Shown here piece by piece: positions 1 to 8,666 of a DNA stretch of 38,712 nt. Origin of the DNA: Candidatus Mediterraneibacter colneyensis. GTDB lineage: Bacteria > Bacillota > Clostridia > Lachnospirales > Lachnospiraceae. Position numbers and translations under genes: made by a program. The notes beneath the pieces are model-generated. The model was not told where the DNA came from and searched no databases. It was given only the letters and a program-made list of their open reading frames with translations. The stretch spans positions 1 to 38,712 of the forward strand of contig DXEY01000115.1 of the NCBI GenBank assembly GCA_019114745.1. Direction: 5' to 3'. How positions within the stretch are numbered: position 1 is the first letter of the stretch; the number at the start of each line of letters is the position of its first letter.

Positions 1-390
1 AAGGAAGCCAAGCTGGCGCTCGACGTCGGGAAGATCTTTTTCGACGAAAAAGATATCGTGGCATTCACAACCCTTGGAATCGGTAGGCTGATCTATCAGC
101 TCCCGATCCCGCTGTGCAAGATGTTCATCAAAGAGATTTTCGAGGGGAAATCTCCGGATGATTTTGATGAGGAGACATTGACGACAATCAACAAATTCTT
201 TGAGAACAGTCTTAATGTATCAGAAACATCCAGGCAGCTTTATATTCACAGAAATACTCTTGTATACAGGCTGGATAAGCTCCAGAAGAGCACCGGTCTG
301 GATCTTCGCGTGTTTGAGGATGCCATTACATTCAAGATCGCGCTGATGGTCGTAAAATATATGAAATACATGGAGTCGCTGGAATATTGA
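1..390 (+). CDS. PucR/CdaR-type transcriptional regulator, C-terminal part (5' end outside window)
   Basis: The reading frame is open from the first base, so this is the 3' end of a longer gene. The visible 129 residues end in a PucR-type helix-turn-helix: an SLNVSETSRQLYIHRNTLVYRL segment-like motif (S-x-T-S-R-x-L-x-I-H-R-N-T-L-x-Y-R-L) followed by a short helix ending in MKYMESLEY. This HTH is typical of CdaR/PucR regulators of sugar-acid, purine or amino-acid catabolism. The effector domain is outside the window, so the regulon cannot be named. The nearby ftsE starts 136 bases later with its own strong ribosome site and is probably unrelated in function. Confidence 0.8.
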   Translation, partial: KEAKLALDVGKIFFDEKDIVAFTTLGIGRLIYQLPIPLCKMFIKEIFEGKSPDDFDEETLTTINKFFENSLNVSETSRQLYIHRNTLVYRLDKLQKSTGLDLRVFEDAITFKIALMVVKYMKYMESLEY

Positions 391-526
391 TCCCTGACAA
401 GCCATGCGCAGATCACGACGCGATGCCATCCAGACGAAGTCTGAGATGGAAACGCGAAGGAATCTGCATAGGGCGCAGGGACATTTTCCGGCTCCGCACA
501 GGAGTATGAATAATTAGGAGGAACAT

Positions 527-1213
527 ATGATTGAATTAAGAAAGGTGACGAAAGAGTATTCCAAGGGCAACGCGGCCCTCAATGGGATATCTGTTAAGAT
601 CGAGCGTGGAGAGTTCGTCTTTATTGTCGGCGACAGCGGATCGGGGAAATCTACACTGATCAAGCTGATCATGAAAGAGCTGAATCCGACAGAGGGAACG
701 ATCATCGTAAACGGTCAGAATCTGAACCGTATGAGACACCGCAACATAGCGAAGTACAGAAGAGGACTGGGCGTTGTGTTCCAGGATTTCCGTCTCCTGA
801 AAGACAGAAATATCTACGAAAACATCGCGTTTGCCCTGCGTGTGACCGAGACCCCGACAAGGATCATCAAGAAAAAGGTGCCGGCGGCACTCTCTCTGGT
901 CGGTCTTGCGCAGAAGTATAAGTCTTTCCCCCGCGAGCTGTCAGGAGGAGAGCAGCAGAGAGTCGCTATTGCGAGAGCTCTCGTAAATGAGCCTGCCATA
1001 TTGTTGGCGGATGAGCCGACAGGTAACCTGGATCCTACAAATTCATGGGAGATCATGAGTATCCTGAAGGAAGCGAATGAGCGCGGGACAACTGTGCTTG
1101 TCGTGACCCATAACCAGGAGATCGTCAACGAAATGAATGAACGTGTGATCACGATGAAACAGGGCGTAATTGTCAGTGATGAACAAAAAGGTGGGTATAT
1201 AGATGAGGATTAG
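527..1213 (+). CDS. ftsE: Cell-division ABC ATPase FtsE
   Basis: FtsE is the cytoplasmic ATPase of the FtsEX complex, which passes energy across the membrane to activate peptidoglycan hydrolases at the septum or side wall. The 228 residues have the full ABC set: Walker A GDSGSGKST at 35-43, signature LSGGEQQRVAIARAL, Walker B ILLADEPTGNLD and the switch His in VVTHNQE. Length matches the family. The start is the ATG after TAGGAGGAACAT. The gene overlaps ftsX by 11 bases, indicating translational coupling and equal stoichiometry. The short size, lack of other ABC features and the ftsX partner make any other assignment unlikely. Confidence 0.96.
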   Translation: MIELRKVTKEYSKGNAALNGISVKIERGEFVFIVGDSGSGKSTLIKLIMKELNPTEGTIIVNGQNLNRMRHRNIAKYRRGLGVVFQDFRLLKDRNIYENIAFALRVTETPTRIIKKKVPAALSLVGLAQKYKSFPRELSGGEQQRVAIARALVNEPAILLADEPTGNLDPTNSWEIMSILKEANERGTTVLVVTHNQEIVNEMNERVITMKQGVIVSDEQKGGYIDED

Positions 1214-2156
1214 TACAATTGGATACGTAGGGAAACAGGGTATTAAGAATATCTGGAGGAACAAGATGTTTTCACTCGCATCCATCGCGACGATGTCAGC
1301 TTGTATCTTCCTGTTTGGATTATTCTTTTCGATACTCGTAAACTTTCAGTATATCATAAGGACTGCGGAGGAAGGCGTTGCGATCACTGTGTTTTTTGAA
1401 GAGGATGCAACGGACGCGCAGAAAGAGGAGATCGGGCGTCAGCTCGAGGAGCACCAGGGCGTTGCGGATGTGGTATACGTATCAGCAGAAGAGGCCTGGG
1501 AAGAGTTCCAGAAGGAATATTTCGGAGATAATCCGGAACTGGCAGAGGGATTTAAAGACGACAATCCGCTTGCAAGTTCCGACAACTATGAAGTCTACAT
1601 GGAAACAGTGGAGGATGGCGATCAGAGCCTGATCGCGAGAAGCCGTTCCCTGTCGGAAACGCAGAACGAGCTGGTGGATTTTGCCCAGGGGCTCGACGGA
1701 GTGCGTGAAGTCAATAAGTCAGACGTAGTGGCGAACACCCTTTCCAGTGTGAATACGCTTGTCGCGATCGTTTCAATCGCGATCATTATCATACTGTTCG
1801 GTGTTTCGATCTTCCTGATCAGCAATACTGTTACTATGGGTATTACGGTCAGAAAGGAAGAGATTGCGATCATGAAATATATCGGGGCGAAGGACTTTGT
1901 GGTTCGGTCGCCGTTCGTGATCGAAGGTCTCATTATCGGTATATTTGGCGCGGCGATCCCGCTGACGCTGCTGTATTTCCTGTATGACAGAGCAGTGGAA
2001 TATATTATGACAAGATTCAGCATTCTGCAGAATATCATTGATTTTCTTCCGGTAGGAACCGTGTATCAGATACTCCTTCCGATCGGGCTGGTCATGGGTA
2101 TCGGTATCGGTTTCCTGGGAAGTTACTTCACCGTGCGCAAGCATCTTAAAGTATAA
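1203..2156 (+). CDS. ftsX: Cell-division membrane protein FtsX
   Basis: FtsX is the membrane partner of FtsE and transmits ATP hydrolysis to an extracellular wall hydrolase or its adaptor. The 317 residues follow the expected plan: a cytoplasmic N-terminus, a first membrane helix (about 23-45), an acidic extracellular loop of about 130 residues (FFEEDATDAQKEEIGRQLEE region), then three helices in the C-terminal half (about 185-210, 235-260, 283-308) forming an FtsX/MacB-type permease domain. The ATG lies inside the last codons of ftsE. A terminator-like hairpin follows, so ftsEX is probably its own transcription unit, with the S41 protease gene next to it on the same strand. Confidence 0.95.
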   Translation: MRISTIGYVGKQGIKNIWRNKMFSLASIATMSACIFLFGLFFSILVNFQYIIRTAEEGVAITVFFEEDATDAQKEEIGRQLEEHQGVADVVYVSAEEAWEEFQKEYFGDNPELAEGFKDDNPLASSDNYEVYMETVEDGDQSLIARSRSLSETQNELVDFAQGLDGVREVNKSDVVANTLSSVNTLVAIVSIAIIIILFGVSIFLISNTVTMGITVRKEEIAIMKYIGAKDFVVRSPFVIEGLIIGIFGAAIPLTLLYFLYDRAVEYIMTRFSILQNIIDFLPVGTVYQILLPIGLVMGIGIGFLGSYFTVRKHLKV

Positions 2157-2225
2157 GCTCTGAAATGTGCCGGGAAGAGGTTGGTTTAAATACAGCCGCA
2201 CCACGATGCGGATAAAGAACGAGGG

Positions 2226-2264
2226 AGGACAAAGTGGAGAAAGAGTTCCGCTTTGTCCTTTCTT
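2226..2264 (+). terminator. Rho-independent terminator after ftsX
   Basis: AGGACAAAG at 2226-2234 pairs with CTTTGTCCT at 2251-2259. The stem can extend inward through a wobble pair to about 13 base pairs and is followed by TTCTTT. It would end the ftsEX transcript before the protease gene. Confidence 0.7.
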
Positions 2265-2314
2265 TGCGATAGCGATGGCGACAGGTTTAAAATTATATCG
2301 GAGGTCTGAAAGTT

Positions 2315-3535
2315 ATGGAGCCTGAGAGAGACAAGAATAATAACAGATTCTGGACGGGAGTGCTGACCGGGGCTGCAGCAGCCGTATTGATTCTCGGAGG
2401 AGTGTGGGGTGCCGGCCGCATCCTGGATTTTGGAGACGGGGATTTTACCTCAGAAAATGTATCAGAAGCAGATGTGGAGGAAAAGCTGGATCAACTGGAA
2501 GGCCTGATCGAGGACTATTATCTCTATGAGGATGAAGTCGATAAGGACGCGCTGATCGAAGGCATCTACACGGGGTATGCCGGAGCGCTGGGAGATCCGT
2601 ACACAGAGTATTATGACGAAGAGGAGACAAAAGCTCTGCAGGAATCGACCAGCGGGGAATTTTCGGGGATCGGCGCTACGATGTCGCAGGACGCCGAGAC
2701 CGGCGTGATCACAGTGGTAAATGTGTATAAGGGTTCTCCTGCTGAAAAAGCCGGGATCCTGGAGGGAGATATCCTCAGCGGGGTGGACGGACGTTCGACA
2801 GACGGACAGGATCTGGAAAATGTAGTTTCGTGGATCAAAGGAGAACAGGGGACAGAAGTGTCCGTCGTTGTAGTCCGTGACGGTGAAGAGGTGGAAATGA
2901 CGGCTGTCCGTGATATCATTGAGGTGCAGACTGTGGAATATGAGATGAAAGCGGGACAGGTCGGCTATATTTCCGTCAGTGAGTTTGACAGCGTGACTTA
3001 CGATCAGTTCAAAACTGCGCTGGAAGATCTGGAAGCGTCTGGAATGGAAGGGCTTGTGATCGATCTGAGGAGCAATCCGGGAGGAAACCTTTCTACAGTT
3101 ACAGATATGCTGAAACTCCTGCTCCCGGAGGGTACGATCGTATCTACAAAAGATAAATACGGCAATACTGAAGAAATCACCTGCGATGGAACTCATGAAT
3201 TTACAAAGCCGCTTGCTGTGCTTGTGAACCAGTACAGCGCCAGCGCTTCCGAGATATTCTGCGGTGCTGTCCAGGATTACGGCACAGGCACGATCGTCGG
3301 GACGACGACCTACGGAAAAGGCGTAGTGCAGCAGCTCCTTGATCTGGGAGACGGCACATGCCTGAAGCTGACGATAGCGGAATATTATACGCCCAGCGGC
3401 AGGAGCATCAACGGAACCGGGGTGACGCCTGACGTGGAAGTGGAGTACGAGTACAATGCCCAGGATCCGGAGGCAGACAATCAGCTTGACCGTGCGCTGG
3501 AGATTGTGCAGGATCAAATTGAAGGAACAAAATAA
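2315..3535 (+). CDS. S41 family carboxyl-terminal processing protease (CtpA/CtpB-like)
   Basis: This is a membrane-anchored serine protease of the S41 (C-terminal processing) family, which cuts cell-envelope proteins, often wall hydrolases or sporulation signalling factors. The 406 residues start with a short cytoplasmic tail and one N-terminal membrane segment (about 13-33). A PDZ domain follows (GIGATMSQDAETG through VVRDGEEVEMT, about 110-195), then the S41 catalytic core. The SASASE motif is at 308-313 with catalytic Ser310, and Lys335 of GKG lies exactly 25 residues on, the Ser-Lys spacing of E. coli Prc. The ribosome site is CGGAGGT. Adjacency to ftsEX is common in Firmicutes and suggests a role in wall remodelling, but the substrate is unknown. 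Confidence 0.93.
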   Translation: MEPERDKNNNRFWTGVLTGAAAAVLILGGVWGAGRILDFGDGDFTSENVSEADVEEKLDQLEGLIEDYYLYEDEVDKDALIEGIYTGYAGALGDPYTEYYDEEETKALQESTSGEFSGIGATMSQDAETGVITVVNVYKGSPAEKAGILEGDILSGVDGRSTDGQDLENVVSWIKGEQGTEVSVVVVRDGEEVEMTAVRDIIEVQTVEYEMKAGQVGYISVSEFDSVTYDQFKTALEDLEASGMEGLVIDLRSNPGGNLSTVTDMLKLLLPEGTIVSTKDKYGNTEEITCDGTHEFTKPLAVLVNQYSASASEIFCGAVQDYGTGTIVGTTTYGKGVVQQLLDLGDGTCLKLTIAEYYTPSGRSINGTGVTPDVEVEYEYNAQDPEADNQLDRALEIVQDQIEGTK

Positions 3536-3555
3536 TAAACTTGCAAAAAAAGTCC

Positions 3556-3584
3556 TTGCAATTTAAAAATCAGTGTGGTAATAT
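3556..3584 (+). promoter_or_regulatory. Sigma-A promoter of the aspS-gatCAB operon
   Basis: A -35 TTGCAA (3556-3561) and a -10 TAATAT (3579-3584) are separated by exactly 17 bases. Transcription would start near 3591, just before the T-box leader. Confidence 0.75.
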
Positions 3585-3590
3585 TGGAAA

Positions 3591-3893
3591 CAAGTTTTAA
3601 CAGGCTAAAGCGTTAAAATGAAAAAAGCGAAGAACAAGACTCTGGTCTTCAGAAACTGACAGGAAGTTGGCGTCACCGACTGAGAGCGCCGGACAGCGGA
3701 GGAGACTGAGGGAACACTTGGGAGCTGACCGTCTGAACTCGAGTAGGGCGGTACGTCTGGCATACGTTACATGCAAAGAGAGGAACCGGAAGCCCTCGGT
3801 GAGAGGCAAAAGGTTCAATGCGGGTGGTACCGCGGATATTATCTTGATAATTTCCGTCCCGGGATACTTTAGTATCCCGGGGCTTTCTTTTTT
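3591..3893 (+). promoter_or_regulatory. T-box riboswitch leader of the transamidation operon
   Basis: This leader of about 300 nt controls aspS-gatCAB by sensing uncharged tRNA. The diagnostic T-box UGGUACCGCG is at 3825-3834, in front of a strong intrinsic terminator (3858-3890), the usual antiterminator/terminator arrangement. Upstream is a long Stem I region (about 3655-3770). Its 3' side carries GAAC (3735-3738) followed by TCGAGTAGG, which resembles the conserved context after a T-box specifier. GAAC reads as GAA (Glu) or AAC (Asn), both fitting an operon that makes Gln-tRNA and Asn-tRNA. The T-box call is firm; the specifier assignment is inference from position and context, because the fold was not computed. 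Confidence 0.93.
3858..3890 (+). terminator. T-box regulated intrinsic terminator
   Basis: CCCGGGATAC (3858-3867) pairs perfectly with GTATCCCGGG (3872-3881) around a TTTA loop, followed by CTTTCTTTTTT. This is the terminator that competes with the T-box antiterminator; read-through leads to aspS 36 bases downstream. Confidence 0.9.
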
Positions 3894-3925
3894 CCGGGAT
3901 ACGGCATCTGAAAGGAGAATGAAAA

Positions 3926-5257
3926 ATGGAAATGGTAACAGGAATTGTGAAACCAGAGACTCTGGAACTTGCAGAACTTCTTGCAGAAGAGGTCATCGGG
4001 CAGACTGTAAAAGTAAACGGCGCCGTCCATACGATCCGCGATATGGGAAATGTGGCATTTGTGATCCTCAGAAAAAGAGACGGGCTGCTCCAGTGCGTCT
4101 ACGAAAAGGGAGGGTCGTCCTTTGAACTGAAGGAACTTAAAGAGGCTGCCACAGTTGAGGTCACAGGGACAGTAGCCGGGTCCGGGAAAGCGCCTCACGG
4201 GATCGAGATCCGTATGAAAGAGCTTCGGATTTTGAGCGAGCCTGCCGCGCCCATGCCGCTGCCGGTTGCAAAGTGGAAATTGAACACGTCTCTGGAGGCG
4301 AAACTGAACTACCGTCCGATCTCCCTGCGCAATCTCCGGGAACGGGCAAGATTCCGCATTCAGGAAGGGCTGGTGAGAGGATTCCGGGACTTCCTGTACG
4401 GGGAAGGATTTACAGAGATCCATACCCCGAAGATCGGTGCGAAGAGCGCCGAGGGCGGGGCAAACCTGTTCCGGCTCGATTATTTCCACAGGCCGGCGGT
4501 CTTACAGCAGAGCCCCCAGTTCTACAAACAGATGATGGTCGGCGTGTTTGACCGGGTGTTTGAGACGGCGCCGGTGTTCCGGGCGGAAAAGCACAACACG
4601 AAACGCCATTTAAACGAATATACGAGCCTTGATTTTGAGATGGGCTATATTGAAGGGTTTGAGGATATCATGGCGATGGAGACCGGGTATCTCCAGTACG
4701 CGATGAAGCTACTTGAAGAGGAGTATGCAGACGAACTTAAGATCCTGGGAATTGAACTTCCGAAGACCGACCGGATCCCGGCGGTGAGATTTGACGAGAT
4801 CAAGCGCCTTGTGTCAGAGGAATACGGACGGAAGATCAGAAGCCCGTATGATCTGGAGCCGGAGGAGGAAGTGCTGATCAGCAGATATGCGAAGGAAAAA
4901 TGGGATGCCGATTTTGTGTTTGTCACACATTATCCCTCCAGAAAACGCCCCTTCTACGCTATGGACGATCCCGAAGATCCCGGCTATACGCTCAGCTTCG
5001 ACCTTTTATTCCGGGGGATGGAGATCACGACCGGAGGACAGCGAATCCATGATTACGGCAGCCTGCTGGCGAAGATGGAGCAGAGAGGGATGACAGACGA
5101 AGGGATGGAGCAGTACCTGAGTGCATTTAAATACGGCATGCCTCCCCACGGCGGGCTGGGTATCGGGCTGGAGCGCCTGACTATGAAGCTGACGGGAGAC
5201 GACAACGTCCGTGAGACGACCCTGTTTCCCAGAGATATGAGCAGGCTGGAGCCGTAG
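3926..5257 (+). CDS. aspS: Aspartyl-tRNA synthetase, archaeal-type (probably non-discriminating, AspRS2)
   Basis: This class II synthetase charges tRNA(Asp) and, if non-discriminating, misacylates tRNA(Asn) with Asp for amidation by GatCAB. At 443 residues it lacks the GAD insertion of the roughly 590-residue bacterial AspRS and matches the archaeal/eukaryal type. It has an N-terminal OB-fold anticodon-binding domain (about 20-105), motif 2 FRAEKHNT...RHLNE (about 211-224) and motif 3 GIGLERLTM (412-420). In the OB fold the segment GAVHTIRDMG puts His35 where discriminating archaeal enzymes have Trp, suggesting relaxed tRNA choice; this is inference. It heads the T-box operon with gatC, gatA and gatB. 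The start is the ATG after AAAGGAGAATGAAAA. Confidence 0.93.
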   Translation: MEMVTGIVKPETLELAELLAEEVIGQTVKVNGAVHTIRDMGNVAFVILRKRDGLLQCVYEKGGSSFELKELKEAATVEVTGTVAGSGKAPHGIEIRMKELRILSEPAAPMPLPVAKWKLNTSLEAKLNYRPISLRNLRERARFRIQEGLVRGFRDFLYGEGFTEIHTPKIGAKSAEGGANLFRLDYFHRPAVLQQSPQFYKQMMVGVFDRVFETAPVFRAEKHNTKRHLNEYTSLDFEMGYIEGFEDIMAMETGYLQYAMKLLEEEYADELKILGIELPKTDRIPAVRFDEIKRLVSEEYGRKIRSPYDLEPEEEVLISRYAKEKWDADFVFVTHYPSRKRPFYAMDDPEDPGYTLSFDLLFRGMEITTGGQRIHDYGSLLAKMEQRGMTDEGMEQYLSAFKYGMPPHGGLGIGLERLTMKLTGDDNVRETTLFPRDMSRLEP

Positions 5258-5295
5258 GGCAGCAGCGGATAAGACGGAGCAAAGGAGAGACAGAT

Positions 5296-5589
5296 ATGGC
5301 AAATCAAATATCAGACGAAACGATCGAATATGTGGGCATCCTTGCAAAGCTGGAACTCTCAGAGGAAGAGAAGGAAGCGGCAAAGACCGACATGGAGAAA
5401 ATGCTTGACTATATTGATACATTAAACGAGCTGGACACTTCCGGCGTTGAGCCGATGTCCCATGTGTTTCCGGTAAACAATGTGTTCCGCGAGGATGTGG
5501 TGACAAACGGCGACGGAAGAGAAGAGACTCTGGCTAATGCACCGCAGAGAAAAGAGGACAGCTTTGAAGTTCCGAGGACGATCGGTTAG
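5296..5589 (+). CDS. gatC: Asp/Glu-tRNA amidotransferase subunit C
   Basis: GatC is the small subunit that wraps and stabilises GatA in the GatCAB amidotransferase. The 97 residues match the family length and show its features: an N-terminal EYVGILAKLELSEEEKE segment (residues about 11-27), then TLNELDTSGVEPMSHVFP and a C-terminal stretch ending in KEDSFEVPRTIG. The ATG follows AAAGGAGAGACAGAT. It lies 38 bases after aspS and 42 bases before gatA in the T-box operon. Confidence 0.95.
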   Translation: MANQISDETIEYVGILAKLELSEEEKEAAKTDMEKMLDYIDTLNELDTSGVEPMSHVFPVNNVFREDVVTNGDGREETLANAPQRKEDSFEVPRTIG

Positions 5590-5631
5590 GAAACGCAACA
5601 GACCGATCATGACAGAAAGGCGGCATGGAAG

Positions 5632-7149
5632 ATGGAAATATTAGAATTGACAGCCCTTGAACTGGGAAAGAAGATAAAGGCCGGTGAAATTACGGTGAAA
5701 GCTGCGGTACAGGCGGTGATTGAGCGGGCGAAAGCAGCAGAGCCGGTCATCAACAGCTATGTGACACTGGATGAAGAAGGGGCGTACGCCCAGGCGGAAG
5801 AGATACAGAAGAAGATTGATTCCGGGGAGGTGACCGGGCGCCTGGCAGGCGTGCCGGTCTCTGTGAAAGATAATATGTGCATCAAAGGACAACTTACCAC
5901 TTGCAGCTCCAGGATCCTGTCTGATTTCAGGCCGATGTACACTGCCGAGGCGGTGGAGAATCTGAAGAGAGCCGGTATGGTCATTCTGGGAAAGACGAAC
6001 ATGGATGAGTTCGCCATGGGGAGCACGACAGAAACGTCCTGGTATGGCCCTACAAGAAACCCCCATCATACGGCACATGTGCCGGGCGGTTCCTCGGGAG
6101 GTGCCTGCGCCGCGGTGGCGGCAGGAGAATGCTTCGGGGCGCTGGGATCCGATACGGGCGGATCGATCCGGCAGCCGGCTTCTTTCTGCGGGGTAGTAGG
6201 ACTGAAGCCGACCTACGGAACCGTTTCAAGATACGGCCTGATCGCATACGGCTCATCTCTGGATCAGATCGGTCCTGTCGCGAAAGATGTATCTGACTGT
6301 GCGGCTCTTCTGGAGGCGGCAGCATCCTATGACCCGAAAGACAGCACGTCCATCCGGAGAGAGTCCTGTGATTTCACGAGCGCCCTTGTGGACGATGTGA
6401 AGGGGCTCAGGATCGGAATCCCGAAAGATTACATGGGAGAAGGTCTGGACGGCGAGGTAAGAGAGGCGGTCATGGGCGCGGCGAAAGTCTTAGAAGAGAA
6501 AGGCGCGTCTGTAGAGCTGTTTGACCTGGGGCTGGTCAAATATGCGATCCCGGCATATTATACTATCGCGTCCGCTGAGGCGAGCTCGAACCTGGAGCGG
6601 TTTGACGGCGTGAAATACGGATACCGGACAGCGGAGTATGAAGGCCTCCACAATATGTATAAGAAGACAAGGTCAGAGGGCTTTGGCGCGGAAGTGAAAC
6701 GCCGGATCATGCTCGGCTCTTTCGTGTTGAGTTCCGGGTATTATGACGCGTATTATCTGAAGGCACTCCGTACAAAGGCTCTTATCAAAAAAGAATTTGA
6801 CAGGGCGTTTGAGACATATGACGTGATCCTCGGCCCGGCGGCGCCGACTACAGCGCCAGAGCTTGGAAAGAGCCTGAACGATCCGATGAAAATGTATCTG
6901 GGAGATATCTATACGATCTCGGTCAACCTTGCCGGGCTGCCGGGGATGACCGTGCCGGTGGGAAAAGATAAAAAAGGGCTGCCCATCGGGATGCAGCTGA
7001 TCGGAAATGCATTTGACGAGAAGACCATCCTCCGGGCGGCATACGCCTGGGAGTGTGCCACGGAAAAACAGTATGAAGGACTGGCGGATATGAGCGGGAT
7101 CCTTGCCGGGAGCAGCCAGGCGGATCCGGACATGGGAAAGGAGGCGTGA
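5632..7149 (+). CDS. gatA: Asp/Glu-tRNA amidotransferase subunit A (amidase)
   Basis: GatA hydrolyses glutamine and channels ammonia to GatB to amidate Asp-tRNA(Asn) and Glu-tRNA(Gln). The 505 residues show the amidase-signature fold with an intact Ser-cisSer-Lys triad: Lys79 in VSVKDN, Ser154 in PGGSSGG and Ser178 in GSDTGGSIR, the same numbering I recall for the Staphylococcus aureus enzyme. The start follows AAAGGCGG. The 3' end runs into the ribosome site of gatB. Confidence 0.97.
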   Translation: MEILELTALELGKKIKAGEITVKAAVQAVIERAKAAEPVINSYVTLDEEGAYAQAEEIQKKIDSGEVTGRLAGVPVSVKDNMCIKGQLTTCSSRILSDFRPMYTAEAVENLKRAGMVILGKTNMDEFAMGSTTETSWYGPTRNPHHTAHVPGGSSGGACAAVAAGECFGALGSDTGGSIRQPASFCGVVGLKPTYGTVSRYGLIAYGSSLDQIGPVAKDVSDCAALLEAAASYDPKDSTSIRRESCDFTSALVDDVKGLRIGIPKDYMGEGLDGEVREAVMGAAKVLEEKGASVELFDLGLVKYAIPAYYTIASAEASSNLERFDGVKYGYRTAEYEGLHNMYKKTRSEGFGAEVKRRIMLGSFVLSSGYYDAYYLKALRTKALIKKEFDRAFETYDVILGPAAPTTAPELGKSLNDPMKMYLGDIYTISVNLAGLPGMTVPVGKDKKGLPIGMQLIGNAFDEKTILRAAYAWECATEKQYEGLADMSGILAGSSQADPDMGKEA

Positions 7150-7154
7150 CAGAT

Positions 7155-8591
7155 ATGGCAAAGCAGTATGAGACGGTGATCGGACTGGAAGTCCATATTG
7201 AACTTGCGACAAAGACGAAGATCTTCTGCGGGTGCAGTACTGAGTTTGGCAGCGCGCCAAACACCCATACCTGTCCGGTGTGCACCGGTATGCCGGGTTC
7301 CCTTCCCGTGCTCAATAAGCAGGTGGTGGAGTACGCGCTGGCGCTGGGGCTTGCGGCAAACTGTAAGATCGCCCGGGAGTGCCGGTTTGACCGGAAGAAC
7401 TACTTCTATCCCGACAATCCGCAGAACTACCAGATATCACAGCTCTACCTGCCCATCGCAAGAGACGGGTATCTGGAGATCGATACGGCAGCAGGCACGA
7501 AGAAAGTGCGCATCCATGAGATGCACATGGAAGAGGATGCGGGTAAGCTGATCCATGACGAGTGGGATGATACGTCGCTTGTGGACTATAACAGGAGCGG
7601 TGTGCCGCTGGTGGAGATCGTATCTGAGCCGGATATGCGATCGGCGGAAGAAGTCATCGCATATCTGGAGAAGCTGCGCATGACCGCCCAGTATCTGGGC
7701 GTTTCAGACTGCAAGCTCCAGGAAGGATCCATGCGGGCGGATGTGAACCTGTCTGTCCGGGAGGCAGGGTCCCGGACTCTGGGGACACGAACCGAGATGA
7801 AGAACCTGAACTCCTTTAAAGCGATCGCCCATGCGATCGAAGGAGAGCGGGCAAGGCAGATTGAACTTCTGGAAGCAGGGAAAGAAGTGGTCCAGGAGAC
7901 GAGGAGATGGGATGACAACAAAGAACACTCCTATGCCATGCGCTCGAAAGAGGACGCCCAGGACTACCGTTACTTTCCGGAACCGGATCTTGTGCCCGTC
8001 GTGATCAGCGACGAGTGGATACAGAAGATCCGGGACAGGCAGCCGGAGCTCCGGCCTGAGAAGATGGAGCGCTATAAGAGGGAATTTGACATCCCCGGGT
8101 ATGATGCGGAATTACTCACCGAGTCCAAGGCGGTGGCAGATCTCTTTGAAAAGACGGCTGAACTTTGTGGAAAACCGAAGAAGGCTGCCAACTGGATCAT
8201 GGGAGACGTGTTCCGCCTTATGAAAGAGAACGGCATGGAACCTGAAGAACTCCGGTTTTCCCCGGAGCATCTGGCAAAGCTGATCAGCCTGACGGATGCG
8301 GGGACAGTCAGCGCCTCAGTTGCAAAGAAAGTGTTCGAGCACGTTTTTGCCGAAGACGCAGATCCTGAGAAATATGTGGAGGAACACGGACTGAAGACGG
8401 TCAACGACGAGGGCGCGATCCGGGAGGCGGTGGAAAAAGTCCTGGCAGACAACCCTCAGGCAGTTGCGGATTACAAAGGCGGCAAACAGAAGGCGTTCGG
8501 GGCGCTTATGGGACAGAGTATGCGGGCGCTGAAAGGAAAAGCCGATCCGGCGGCTGTGACGAAGATGATACAGGAGATGCTGGACTCCTGA
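7155..8591 (+). CDS. gatB: Asp/Glu-tRNA amidotransferase subunit B
   Basis: GatB binds the misacylated tRNA, activates the side-chain carboxylate with ATP and completes amidation. It has the family start YETVIGLEVHIEL, a zinc/metal-binding segment with Cys residues (IFCGCS...HTCPVCTGMPG), the catalytic cradle domain and a C-terminal tRNA-binding tail (YqeY-like, ending KADPAAVTKMIQEML). The ATG at 7155 is preferred (478 residues). AAGGAGG at 7138-7144 is 10 bases upstream of it but only 1 base from the GTG at 7146. The Shine-Dalgarno lies within the end of gatA, giving tight coupling. Confidence 0.96.
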   Translation: MAKQYETVIGLEVHIELATKTKIFCGCSTEFGSAPNTHTCPVCTGMPGSLPVLNKQVVEYALALGLAANCKIARECRFDRKNYFYPDNPQNYQISQLYLPIARDGYLEIDTAAGTKKVRIHEMHMEEDAGKLIHDEWDDTSLVDYNRSGVPLVEIVSEPDMRSAEEVIAYLEKLRMTAQYLGVSDCKLQEGSMRADVNLSVREAGSRTLGTRTEMKNLNSFKAIAHAIEGERARQIELLEAGKEVVQETRRWDDNKEHSYAMRSKEDAQDYRYFPEPDLVPVVISDEWIQKIRDRQPELRPEKMERYKREFDIPGYDAELLTESKAVADLFEKTAELCGKPKKAANWIMGDVFRLMKENGMEPEELRFSPEHLAKLISLTDAGTVSASVAKKVFEHVFAEDADPEKYVEEHGLKTVNDEGAIREAVEKVLADNPQAVADYKGGKQKAFGALMGQSMRALKGKADPAAVTKMIQEMLDS

Positions 8592-8629
8592 AATTGAACT
8601 CATAAGAAAAGCAAAATAATACAAAAATG

Positions 8630-8660
8630 CCCTGCAGGATAACAGTCCTGCAGGGTGTTT
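8630..8660. terminator. Bidirectional terminator between gatB and the XRE-aminotransferase gene
   Basis: CCCTGCAGGA (8630-8639) pairs with TCCTGCAGGG (8646-8655) around a 6-base loop. The plus strand continues TGTTTTC and the minus strand continues CATTTTTGT, so it can end both convergent transcripts. Confidence 0.8.
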
Positions 8661-8666
8661 TCATAT

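Noticed and set aside
2462..3517. Long minus-strand open frame opposite the S41 protease
   Set aside because: It is antisense to a gene with intact catalytic motifs, shows no ribosome site or family motif and is a by-product of codon bias.
7146..7154. GTG at 7146 as the gatB start
   Set aside because: The AAGGAGG site ends only one base before it, whereas the ATG at 7155 has a 10-base spacing and the family's usual N-terminus.
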